Shown here piece after piece: positions 47,177 to 58,295 of a DNA stretch of 64,000 bases. Within the stretch, counting starts at the first letter, position 1. Each line of letters opens with the position of its first letter. The stretch is taken from NCBI RefSeq assembly GCF_000182565.1, contig NW_015971545.1:186001-250000 (forward strand), read 5' to 3'. The stretch comes from Spizellomyces punctatus DAOM BR117 (taxonomy: Eukaryota; Chytridiomycota; Chytridiomycetes; Spizellomycetales; Spizellomycetaceae). The notes beneath the pieces were generated by a model. It was not told where the DNA came from, ran no database searches, and saw only the letters and a list, made by a program, of their open reading frames with translations. The position numbers and the translations under genes are program-made.

Positions 47177-48185
47177 AGGTAGACGGAGGTGATAGCAACA
47201 ATGTGACTCCTGCTGGAGTGCCGCATCTACCTCATATTGTCGGGGTCGGGCGGCTCAGCGCTTTTCAGGACTTTAGCTACAAGATATATCTACAAACAGT
47301 ACTGCAGCATGTATTTCATTTATCATAGACTCATAGAATTTCATTTTTAGTGTGCAGGTGGTAGAAAATGTCACTAGGGACAAATTCTCCCTCCAACCCA
47401 CTACAGCCGGTCTAATTTACAATTAGCCAGCCTGTCCAACCCTTCATAACCTACCCTGCAAACGAGTCCCACCCCTATCCTAACTCGCTACAGGTTCCAG
47501 CCTGGGTTGAACTGGGGTACGTGCAAAGCAGCACGATTCCACTAACTACCACTAGGCCCAATTACACATGCGATACATTACGGTTGTTCTAACCGGGTAA
47601 CTAAGCCCACCACACGAGAGAAATCCTACTAAGCCCTTGATTCCGAAATTCTGAGTCGGAGGATGTTTTCAGATACTAAGGTAAACTAGAATAATTAGAC
47701 TGAGAAAACGCGCATGGGAAAAATCAGCAAGATATACCTGCGATCGTAGCAGTATAGTAGTAGCAGCATTTGCAAGGGGTTATGTTGTTTTTGTCGGGAG
47801 GGCGAGGTCCTCGACACCAGAGCGGCATTCTCATGATTGATGAGAGTTGGGCAGATGCTTGTGAGTCGAGGATGGGTAAAGAGGAAAGAGGGAAGAGACA
47901 GCAAAGGCCCCCCTTTTATAGACCTTCCACATGCACCTCACTGCAGTTTAAAAAAAAAAAAAACATTACATGCATGCCACACCAATCTGAGCGATAGAGG
48001 GGGTGCTGATTATGCGATATGACTAACCGGATTAATCCGGATAATAATGAGTTCTAGTGGCACCTCCACACTAAGTTGGGTGGAGCCACGATATTGCTCT
48101 GCAATCAAACCGGATGCAGTCATACGAATCAGTTAACCGATCGTTGGCTTTCCAAGCTGTTCTTCCAATCGCAACCACACCGGCC
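47177..48185. other. Intergenic region between ZNF277 and CCDC124
   Basis: About 1 kb with no conserved frame. A tRNA-like stretch on the minus strand near 47497-47560 was examined and rejected. An A-rich run occurs near 47949-47961. Confidence 0.45.
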
Positions 48186-49112
48186 ATGGCAAAGAAAGAA
48201 CGCATAGCGCAAAAGGCAGCAGCAGACGTGGAAAAAAAGACCAAACAGTCTGCTCAGAAGGAAGCGGAAGAGGCAGCGAAATGGAGTGACGGAGCCAAAG
48301 ACAGCAAAAAGAAGCAATTGGAAGAAGAAAAGCGGGTACGCAAGGATCACAATATGTATCTATTAGAAATAGATACAGTACCATATCTCTATTGATCGTC
48401 CTTCCATTTTAGCAAGAGGCTCTTGCCAGGAAGAAGGAGCGGTAAAGATTATCTTGACATTATGTAGAATTGGCGCCGTTTTTTCACGACAAGCCTTATC
48501 TCTCAAACTCACTATAGGGAAGCCATGCTTGCCGCGGAAGAAAAGGAGCTGGCATCGATAAAGGCGCCTGTCAAGGGATCTGCAAAGAAGGCTGCTCAGC
48601 GATCAGAACGTGTTGAGCAATATGCTGCAGATGCTCGAGCGGATATTCCAGAATATGCTGCTAGTGGCATAGATGCCGCTCTTGATCTGATGGATGTCGC
48701 AGCGACGGGAGCCAAGGGAAAGTCCTCGGATAAAATAGAAAGGCATCCAGAAAAAAGGATGAAGAGTGCTTGGGCCGCATTCGAGGTATGATACATATCT
48801 GTTGAATGAATGCCACCAGGTTTCTCAAGTAGCATAACTAGGAGAGGGAGATGCCTATCCTAAAGGCAGAGCAACCGGGTCTGCGACTATCGCAGTACAA
48901 ACAAGTTCTTCAGAAAAAATGGAAAAAATCGCCCGAAAATCCAATGGTTGGTTCCCTCATTTATGTTGCCGTTCCGTGTCGTGCATCGACTCACGACAAT
49001 ATGGTTCCTACAGAATCAACAAACTATATCATATGATGCCGCCCGGCAGGAAGAACGCGAAATAATTGCACAGACGGCCGAAAAGACTTTAGAATCAATG
49101 CGCGTTAAATGA
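48186..49112 (+). CDS. CCDC124: CCDC124/LSO2-family ribosome-associated protein
   Basis: Five exons encode a Lys/Ala/Glu-rich coiled coil (MAKKERIAQKAAADVEKKTK), then EAMLAAEEKELASIK and an AALDLMDVA segment. The diagnostic C-terminus reads RHPEKRMKSAWAAFEEREMP, LRLSQYKQVLQKKWKKSPEN and MNQQTISYDAA, matching animal CCDC124 (RHPERRMRAAFTAFEE, MRLSQLKQLLKKEW, SPDNPMNQR). Relatives (yeast Lso2) sit in the A/P-site region of idle 80S ribosomes and help them resume translation after starvation. The ATG at 48186 has a good context and matches a typical basic N-terminus; an in-frame ATG exists upstream at 48114. TGA at 49110-49112. Confidence 0.87.
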
Positions 49113-49641
49113 ACGTGAATTGATGCATCATATTCAAATCCCAGCATTGACATCACTATCTTTGACTAGTCGTAAATAACCCAGCTTTTGGAGCTAGTAA
49201 AAATAACATATGTAGATATTAAGGGTCACCGTATCGCTGAGGCATCCGCGAATACGCAACATTGTACAACGGATCTACGTTGGCGAGGAACGCATCGATT
49301 TGATGAATTTCAACGACTATGAACCCCTAAAGTCCTTAGTTCTCTCATGTAGTTAGAGCTTGTGAGAAAAATAGCGGTGCAGCATCAAGAATTGTGCTAA
49401 TTGGATGTTGAAGAGGTTCATCCAACCACAGGTTAAACACTAAACTTTTGATTGAGTAGCTTACGTAATGCATCTGGCCAGTTTCTCCGTCTCTTTCGTC
49501 TTTCTGTTTACGGGCTTTTGCCTGGCGGGTCAGGAATTAGATGTAAGCAAACACTACCGCGGCTACACAATTTAAATTCCCGCCATTATAGGGCCCTCCC
49601 CGCCTGCTTTTCAAGAGGATTTCCCGCGACATAGCAAGAAT
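49113..49641. other. Intergenic region upstream of the Tudor-phosphodiesterase gene
   Basis: No feature recognised on either strand beyond AT-rich sequence. Confidence 0.4.
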
Positions 49642-52600
49642 ATGGCATCGCAGCGCAAGCGGTCAAGCAAGGACAAGATCGCTACGAGGTCACTACCCGT
49701 TAGTTTCGAGACGGAGCAACAAGATCGTCCCAGTGACTTCAAATCGCCAATTTTAGCCCAATCTCCTGATGAAGGCGATAATCATGAGAGTTACATTGTC
49801 AACCCCCTCTATGAACGGCCTGACATTGAGTTGTCCGCAATGCATGAGCAAGGGTCCCATAGCGGCGCACTTCAAAACATATTTGTTCCCAGGCGGGAAA
49901 CCACTTCCACACCCAGATCTGCTGGAGTAAGATCGCCGGAAGCACGGCAGCGAGGTAATACTGTCGAATCGCCTACTATGCGATCCCGAACAGCCAGTAT
50001 GTCATCATTTAGCGCGAAGCTAGTTGGGAGAAGTAAGCCAAAAGTTATGCCAGTTAGCGACGATCAAGATCAACTGTTCAACGATGGGGATAATCATAGT
50101 GCTGACAGCAAAAGGGTGAGCCTCTAATGCTGCCTGCCTCATAGAGTTGTCATCCTAACAGTCAAATGAAGGTGTCCCTGACTGCACGGGCATTGAGCGA
50201 CAGCTCTTTAGGTTTTACTTCCGCATATACGGTCGCCCAAATGCCCGGGAGCTTACAGCCCGTGAAGGGAGGAAAGTTGAACACATCGATCGCATTTGAC
50301 GGGTCTGCCCCGGTAGAGTGAACCCTGCGATATTGAGATGTCATCGCTATCAGAACTTCTGAAACACGTTCGTTTGAGCTTAGAATATTAGAGCTTTAGA
50401 TAGCGATCAAGGCAAAGAGTTACAGAGCCTCCGATCTGCTCGTGCTTCAAATAGTACGATCGGCAGCACAACTGGCTTGATGACTGGCCACGGTCGAGTA
50501 GGAAGCATCATGAAAATGGCTGGCGTGAAGGAAGTGATAAATGAAAATGGTCAGTTCCAGCTTCGAATCCTGTAATGAAATTGAGCTTTGTAAACAAATA
50601 CCTTTGCAGAGAATCAAAACATCAAATACTCAAGAGTTGTGACGATGGATTCTTCTGGTGAAACTCCAAACCAACGTCGTGACGACACAGCCAGTCCCAA
50701 GCGTAAACAGCGTATTCTTGTGCGCACTGGGAAGCGCTTTCTCATTGGACATATTCGGAAGAGTCTCGAAAGCGACTCATTTAACATCACGTCATCCACT
50801 GGAATGAACTCCGCGCAGCCATTGAACAAGATAAAGTGCACAATATCCGGCCATGGCTCGCCGCTACATCTCGCTCCGTCATCTTTCGTCGTCATTCCAA
50901 CGCAACACTGGTCATCGCGTGATCCTCTTCGTGTTGGCGAGCCCATCATTGCGCGGATCGTCAACGAGGAGTATGCACTAGCCACGGTGCTAGGAGGGTA
51001 TAAAGAAAAGATTCTGGTTCAATTCGTTAGCGGCGGATGTAATTTGGTAGCTCCGTCGGATATAATCCGTAATCTGGTGTTGGATGCGGAGAAGCTTCCC
51101 ATCATCAAACTTCAACACAGGGAAGCGAGAAAGATTGCCACAATAGCTGCTTTTCTGAGCGCGGTGGAGATTGCTTTAGCAGTCTTACTATTATTTGTAA
51201 AGTTACCAAGTGATTATACCATGAAAGACGATGGATGGTTGAACACAAGTAAGTTTGGAGCATGCTATGATCACCGAAGCGCGCAATGTTTACACATCCC
51301 GTTACAGTTCAAACAGCTGTCGCTGTCCTCACAGCTTTAATATGCGTGAAATGTTTATACCTATCTTATTCTGTCACTGTCGATTTCAGCGAAACCACCA
51401 AATGGTTCATCACATACAAGATGATCGTTCTCTGCTTCTTCGACGTACTGTCGCTGAGCGCGGCATCGATTCCTCGGGCTTTGTTGACTGGTGGAGGAAT
51501 GCTTTTAAGAATAGGGCAGCTCACCTGGTTACACATGCATCCTAAGATGGTCTCACATTATCGTCGAATGCGCCGAGAAATTCAGAATAGTTTCCAAGAA
51601 CTCCGGCACCGCCATTTGGAGATGACGAACTCAAGGGGAGATACGTTATATCGTAAGAACATGGTATCGTGGAAGTTCTTTGGAACACTGTCGATTACCT
51701 TTACGATATTCCTTGGAGTGGTATTGGGCTTGGAGCTTTGGAGATTGATCACGAATCAGAACCCAATGCTAAACTTGGAGCAGTTGGGAGTACTCAGACA
51801 AACGGTTGCTGGAGAGCAGGAGCGGCAAGGCGTTTCGAAACTGGGAAATCCAACGGGATTGAAAGCGTTTCTAGTGATATTAGACGGAATGCGGGCAGAC
51901 CATCTTCAATCCAACAAGGATTTCAAAGATTTGCTACAGGACCCAAGTATCAAAAATGATTTGATGGTAGCACCGATGATGGTAATGGTCATGCGTAACT
52001 TCAGATTTGAGGAGGCAAATCCTCACGCTCTTGCCGCACACAGGTGCAACTTCCTAGCATGTCGGTTCCAAACTGGCTCACGTTCATTACGGGAAGTCCA
52101 CCCTGGATGACAGGAGTAATTGGCAATGCGGCCGTTCAACTCTCCTCATTTGACAGTATCTTCTCCCTGGCCTTTACTAGCAACCGTACAACGGGGTACG
52201 TGCATTTACTTTGTTTTTGAGTATCAGATACTGACATTCGCGTGTGTAGTTTGACTGGATCTAGCTGGTTTGGTGACCTTGTCGAAAGTTACTTGGACCT
52301 GACGAGCATGGGAACAAACGATGCAGGATTTGGATACCAACAGGGTGTCGCTAACTCCCAATTTGCTGATACCCAGCGGGAGAATGCTGTTGAGCAGATA
52401 GTCTCCAGAAGACAACAGTATGAATTTTATTTGGCTCATTTTTCGGATATTGATGAAAGGTAATACTATACTTGACGTACGCAGTCAAAGATGCTCTGAA
52501 TTTTAATCCACATTTGAATAGGGGGCATCTCTCCGGCGTGACAAGAGAATATAATGAACTGGATACCTACAACAAAGCGGTTTCGGATAAGGCACAGATA

Positions 52601-54268
52601 CTGCGAAATGTGTTCACAAATATCGGTAATGATACTGTGGTCATAGTTGTTGCGGACCATGGACACGTAGGTAAGAAACGAAGTCTGCTATGGAAGACGG
52701 TACCGTTGCTGACTTATGTTCTATTATTCTTGCATGTAGATTCAGGAGGTACGCCTAGCTCAACTAATTTCTGCATTTTCACTATGCCTACTGACAGCGG
52801 TTTTATTAGGCCATGGAGGAACCAATCCGGTGTTAATGAACACATTCATGCTGACGTATATGAAGAGCTCTAACTTGGGTCGTCGAGCACTGGATCCTTT
52901 TAATCCATTCAATTCTGTGGACGTAGCGCCGACCATTTGCGCATTGCTAGGTATCATCCCACTTGTAACAAAAGAGTTAGTTCATCCGACCCTCCGCTAA
53001 AAACGCTTATTCCCTCCAGGTCTGCCAATGCCAGCAAATAACATAGGGCGCATTCGACATGAAATCTCAACACAGATCATCACCTCGCTTAACCAAGATG
53101 AGGCCCTTTATCAATGGGAAGCTCAACAAAGAGGGTTGCGTCAAGTCTTTGACTCCATGCTGGGCACATCCTTTTATACCCAAGCCCTAGGAAACGGCAC
53201 CTTGGACACATCGAAAGACTTTTCCGAGGCGGTTTCAAATGCCTATCGAAAAAATGTGGTCCCAAATGTGTTGTTGCTGACCTTGTACGCTATTTTGATG
53301 TTCATCGCCTTGTGTGCATTCGTCACCAGAACGACGGGCGTCGACTCGCCTGCCCGTCTTTTGATCAAGGCTTTATATCAGACAAAATTTGGGAAAGGGC
53401 GACGTGCGGCAACTGATGTGAAGAGAACCAATTCTCAGGACGGACGGGCTTTCAAGATTGCGGTGCTGTTAGTCGCTGCTTATCATTGCATTACCTTTGT
53501 GGTCTACATTGTTGGCTGGAGAATGAAGGGAAAGTATGATTGGGATTCAACGACCATTCATCATCCAAACCGTAAGTATATTGCCGTCAGTTTTCCGTTG
53601 AGAACTATTTCAAACTATTTCCATATCTCTTTCCTTCAGAGATGGTCATTATGGCGCTGCTTACCTTTATTCCTGGAGCCATCCTCGAATATATTATCGC
53701 TCGCACGATCACGTATCGTTGTCAGTTTCCTCATGACTCCCTTCCGCATACCTACAAGGCTGCACCGCCGGAAGAACCTGACCTTGAGCAAGCAGCAGCG
53801 ATTGCAAGTGGCACAACTGGCGATATTCACGGCTCTATATTTTCTCTCCGGTCGGCGATTTATCTCCGCTTTAATTGGGCCTGGGTGCGAGCTCTGCCAC
53901 AGCAAATGTTCGAAAGTATCAGCCGAGTTGCATACTTCCAATTAGCCCCACGTATTCCACGGCAAGGTAATGCGGAACTTGTGACGAAAATCCACATTTA
54001 CTCATTTTTGCTGGAGGTACTCTTCTTGCTTTCCTGTTTTGTCCTCACTGGTTGGTATGGAGGTATCATAAAGTTCGTTCGAGGAGTTGCCTACATAGAT
54101 GTGATGGAATGGCAGCTTCGATTCAGGAGTTTATGTCTCATGTTCATGGGTTTACCTTCCCTTATTGGAAAAGTTATCCTATGCTGCAGCGCGCTGAGAA
54201 AGTTGACATGGTTCGGAGTATGTGATCTGGCAGAGGACGAGGAAGAAATGGAAGTAGAAAAATTGTAA
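49642..54268 (+). CDS. Tudor-like and multi-span membrane phosphodiesterase-like protein (alkaline phosphatase superfamily)
   Basis: More than ten exons, apparently one gene. The N-terminal about 300 residues are disordered (Ser/Arg/Pro-rich). They are followed by a Tudor/SGF29-like beta region (GEPIIARIVNEEYALATVLG, then ILVQFVSGGCNLVAPSDIIR) leading directly into membrane spans. A phosphodiesterase domain comes next: FLVILDGMRADHL (first metal Asp), LPSMSVPNWLTFITG (nucleophile region, Ser in place of the usual Thr), SDIDERGHLSG, VVADHGH with SGGHGG, and VDVAPTICALLGLPMPANNI. These resemble GPI ethanolamine-phosphate transferases (PIGG/PIGN/PIGO) and NPP enzymes. About five more spans follow, ending MEVEKL at 54268. 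It probably acts in the ER or another endomembrane. Substrate unknown; exon edges near 50114-50420 are uncertain. Confidence 0.7.
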
Positions 54269-54369
54269 TACACTTTTGTGGTTAAAAGATTACCTGCAAA
54301 ATAGAATTATGCAAATAATGCAACATCGTATCCAAAGTCCTAAGGCGTGATTGAGGTACCGTGGTAGAG

Positions 54370-54450
54370 TTTGAATTTTGTGGGCGGTGTTGACTCTTGC
54401 CTGCCCTTTCTGTGACCGCGTACGGACCAACACCGCCCACAGAATTCAAA
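54370..54450. repeat. Long near-perfect inverted repeat (hairpin)
   Basis: Two 23-bp arms (54370-54392 and 54428-54450) match as reverse complements at 22 of 23 positions, with a 35-nt loop. Outside the arms the similarity continues imperfectly for about 15 bp. It lies about 100 bp beyond the stop of the phosphodiesterase gene and upstream of the minus-strand orphan frame's end, so it sits between convergent transcripts. It may be a bidirectional terminator or processing signal, or a remnant mobile hairpin. Confidence 0.8.
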
Positions 54451-54509
54451 GGGTCCGCCCGGTATCAACCGCAACGCGAACTGATTTCGTTTTCAAGCAG
54501 CGATTCTGC

Positions 54510-55031
54510 TCAGAAGTTCGACGGCGGAATGGCAGAATGGTACTGAGACTCTATCTGTACTGACAGCTTGTCGGTAGGTGTGTCTGTAAGTTTCAGTATA
54601 TTGGCGCGTCGTCGTATTAATGCATCTACAAGTGCGTCGAAGAACCAAACTGAGCTATCATCAATAAATTTTCCGATCAGAAGAGCGAATGGTTGTACAC
54701 ATGGGGTCGGAAAGGGCATCGGCTGTGCCAAACTCTGCATGTTTCTTGAGTTACCGGCATTCAGAGAGCAATAACGCACCGCGATATGGGTTTGATCAGC
54801 AGCCGCTCCATCTCGCTTATGGCAGCACATGAGGTTTGGCATTTGCTTGTCTCTCTTGATTTGCGGGAACATCAATCGTATCAAATCGCTCGCTGGGATC
54901 ATATATTTCTGCTCATTGTCAGAAATGTTCCATTTCTTGTGTTCAGGAGGTTTTCGGAGGAAAGAGTCTACAAGAGCACTTATTGTTCTTATGTCTGCAG
55001 CGGGACAAATGTGTTTTACAACGTCGTCCAC
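54510..55031 (-). CDS. Orphan open frame, possibly a damaged gene
   Basis: An uninterrupted frame of about 170 codons with no recognised family. It has a protein-like charge pattern (LVDSFLRKPPEHKKWNIS, then ASDLIRLMFPQI and a Cys-Cys-His segment) and ends SAIPPSNF. It opens with GTG, not ATG. The first internal ATG starts MIPASDLIRL near 54900. A plausible intron (donor about 55034, acceptor 55009) would join it to a start at 55078, but that exon carries a TAG at 55052-55054. It may be a young or decaying gene. The low confidence reflects the missing start. Confidence 0.35.
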   Translation of the reverse strand: MDDVVKHICPAADIRTISALVDSFLRKPPEHKKWNISDNEQKYMIPASDLIRLMFPQIKRDKQMPNLMCCHKRDGAAADQTHIAVRYCSLNAGNSRNMQSLAQPMPFPTPCVQPFALLIGKFIDDSSVWFFDALVDALIRRRANILKLTDTPTDKLSVQIESQYHSAIPPSNF

Positions 55032-55380
55032 TTACATGCACCTGCAAATGCCTAGTGATCTGCCGCAAAGGCGGTCATGAACCTAGATATAAAGTGACGT
55101 TGTCTTGCGGAAAAAAAAAGGGCAATCATATCCAACACATTATTCGCAACGTCTTGCAGTTTGAAATAAATGCTTTATTGCCAGAGCCATAGTAAGACAT
55201 CATTTCATTTAAATTCTAATGTTTGTCTGATCGGCCTCCGTTTTTGGGTATCTTTTATGCGCCGTGGTATATTGATCACGCTCACGTAATCTAAGCGAGT
55301 TACTGCGCGTTAGCCATTCCGATGCAAAGGTATTTTAACTTTTCGCAGCATATAATATCATACCTGCTCTGCTCCTCTGC
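55032..55380. other. Gap between two orphan minus-strand genes
   Basis: No conserved frame recognised; AT-rich, with a candidate start exon of the orphan frame at about 55035-55078. Confidence 0.35.
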
Positions 55381-56445
55381 TCACACATTGTGGTCTTCGC
55401 TCATAGTATCCCGCTTTGAAGCGATAATGGTAGGTCCTTTGTCATCCGTGGTCTTGGTCCTTGCTATTGTTGAATCTGTCGGCTTTTTCGAGTTGGATGT
55501 CGTCGTCGTCGTCGTGCTGGGAGAAAGCTTTTCAATGCACTCTTGGAAACGAGTCGAGTCCGTGAGAATAATCATCAAAATGAAGGATGGACAGAGAATT
55601 GGATAGTTCCAATTTTTCAAGTACGGAATGATGTTCCCGAGCGAAACATAAATGAGTGCAATGTTCACTATGTAGGCTGCGGACCTCAGCAGCCCTTTCG
55701 CGTAGAGCACAAGTTTAATCTTGTTTGTGTCTCCGGATTTTAGAGTGGCTGCTTTGACTTGAATTATCTTGTACTGAATCATCAAGAATAGGATTGATTC
55801 GACGAGGCTGTAGTAAATCAGAACGACGATCTCCATCCTCGAAGAGATCTCAGATCGCAACGTTCCGTAGTTTGCTTTGATATTCATTCCCCTTTGCAAT
55901 GAAAAAAGTGTAAGTGCTTGTCCTCTCACCATTTATATGACAAATATGAAACGGACAGCGCATCATCAAGGATAGTATATCCGATCAACGCAGATTAACA
56001 CCTACCAGTAGTACGAAGCTGCCCCGTGAATGAAGCCTTGTGTCAAGGCCACACAAGTCGCCGCTTTCGCAGTATGAGGAAACCTTGGAGCCAGAATTAA
56101 GGTCGCACGATAGGCGCTGTGAAATACGAGCGACGTAAAGGCACCAACGTAGGTGACCTTTCAATCAACTTTTAGAATCAGTTAACCTCGTAACGCGTAC
56201 TCGGTACTCACCTGGGTGACTATCATGAGGTTCGCAAACTTTTCGAAGTTCCCAACGATGAGGCTCTCCCACGCTTTGCTCACGGTTATCGTCGCGATGA
56301 ACATCAAGCAGGCGTAGCTAATGATGGAACCAAGCAGGAACTTGTTCCTCACTTTCTCAATCTGGTCAATAAAGGTGATACACACTACCACTATGGCAAT
56401 CGTGCCCCCTTTCGATATGTTGGCAATGTGTTCAAAGTTGTCCAT
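55381..56445 (-). CDS. Orphan seven-span membrane protein
   Basis: Three exons with good splice sites from an ATG at 56445, which follows an in-frame TAA. Seven hydrophobic segments follow in order: GGTIAIVVVCITFI, LLGSIISYACLMFIATI, LMIVTQVTYVGAFTSLV, ATCVALTQGFIHGAASYYW, IVVLIYYSLVESILFLMI, AAYIVNIALIYVSLG, and YPILCPSFILMIIL. The C-terminal tail is Thr/Ser-rich (SPSTTTTTTSNSKK). The topology resembles a seven-transmembrane receptor, but I recognise no receptor motif (no retinal Lys, DRY or NPxxY). It may belong to a lineage-specific receptor family of zoosporic fungi. The protein is about 315 residues and looks intact. Confidence 0.6.
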
Positions 56446-58295
56446 TGCAATGAAAGTTTAAACAAAGAGAGGGAGTAGGTATAACGGAAGTGAATTCACG
56501 ATGTTCAGTCCTAGGGAGACGGTCAGAAGCGAGGCTTTTATGCACGCTCACTCAGTCCCCAAACACTGAAGACGAGGCCTGGGACGCACGCTGAGCATAA
56601 ACAAAAGCAAGCAGAAACAATACGCGGCGTTGCATCCTGCCATTCCCAGCCACAAAACAACTCCGAAAGGTATGGGGGAGGGCAGGATCAGCAATAGTTG
56701 CTGGGCGTATTTGAGTAATTGAACCAATACATGTCTGCATTCGCCAACACTTGACTTGGCTGGATCCGCACGCGAATGATATGCACGCTCCATCACCAGG
56801 GGAGTTCAGGGGGATTACGACGTTGCAAAGGCGTGCAGTCAGCAAGAAGCTAGAGGAATTCATTCATGCTGCAAACCACCGAACAGTGTGGTTTCAGCAG
56901 CCGCGTCCCCAGCGTCAGAATGTCCCTCTTACGACTGTCACCGTTGAGCTGGTTGGTGAGCCAGGGCCAATTCACACCAGAAAAGATTGACTCCCGTTGG
57001 AACCGCTCATAATATCCAACTTGAGCCATGGCTGAATCCAAAGTTAGAATCTCGATTATAATGTGCCAAGGGATTAACATCATTCAGAGGAATCCAAGGG
57101 TCGAGGTAAACAGTCAAACAAACCAGAAGGCGCAGGCGCTGAATGAACCAAAAGTGGGTGACAAAGTCCGACGATCCGATAATTGTACGCGTGGTCTGTT
57201 TTGTTTACGATATGGCACGATAAGAATTCCAGGAACGTAGGTAACTGTCGTGCGCTGGGGGACGGAGTCGAGTTTCTCCGGCTGACCACAATTAGTGGCT
57301 TAGTCACGCGCACGCCACTGGTTAACTTAAAGAATGTCAATGGGGGACAAGCATTTAAGACAATGGAGATTATCGTCAACTCTGCATTATTATTTTGTTA
57401 ATTATCAATACGCATAACTCACATGACGATAAGCGCCAAGCTAATCGTGATTGAGGATGCAAAGTGACATCCTAAGTATGATTGCCAAAATAACTTTGTC
57501 CAAGAATAATCAGCATTGTACGTGCATGGAGGGCTATCGGACTCAAGGTCATTAAAATAACTCTACTAAATAAAGGAACGAGCTCTAGCTTGGCTGTCTC
57601 AAATTATTGTGATTAATACAAACACAGAATGCAAGGCCCATAACGTTAGCCAGGAGCAATGGGAGGAGCATGGGACCTGGGCGGGAAGGGATATATTAGC
57701 TAAAAGAAGAATCAGTTAGTAATGCAATATCGAGACAAAGTGGGGTAGACAATTGACCAAGGCCCAAAGCCAGCGTGAAAATGGGGTCGCCGCCTGTCCA
57801 GAAATTCCGTATCGTTTCTGACTCTCATTCCCATTGGAAAACTATCCCCGCCCAAGCTGGATGTCATCCGGGTTTAGAGCTGGACATTGCACTCTACAAA
57901 TCAGATCCGCACAACATCTGTCCTATATTATACATATTCCCTTACTGAAGGATATAAATGATTCCCTCATACGTTCGTCATCAGCATGATATATTATCCC
58001 TGATTTTCGCTATTGTTTGACATGCTGCAACTATCAACTAAAATGGGTTGCAAGGGATGAAACTGCATTCGGAGGGTATTATTCGCTTATCTACCTATTA
58101 TGCTATCGTCGTCACAGTATACTGGAGTGACTTTAAGCCAACATGGGATGCTGGAAGCTGGAAGCCCGCAGCAAGCTGTTTGTTAGATGCACGCTGTGGT
58201 CGATGATTCATCACGTGACACTACCAATGCAATTGCATGAAGTCTCGAAGCCAGATGCATGAGGGATCTAGCCCGCAACGTTGTATCAAGCGAAA
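56446..58295. other. Unresolved intergenic region with hydrophobic minus-strand segments
   Basis: No complete gene could be built. Minus-strand open segments encode membrane-like runs at about 56548-56796 (GVVLWLGMAGCNAAYCF) and 57007-57195 (WFIQRLRLLVCLTVYLD). The latter has a clean acceptor but no good donor. The rest (57400-58295) is AT-rich with no feature recognised. Confidence 0.35.

Noticed and set aside
47497-47560. tRNA-like sequence on the minus strand (A-box-like GTGGTAGT, stem CGTGC/GCACG)
   Set aside because: The T arm does not pair around its TTCAA loop, the anticodon loop would have six bases, and no acceptor stem closes; treated as chance or a very old relic.
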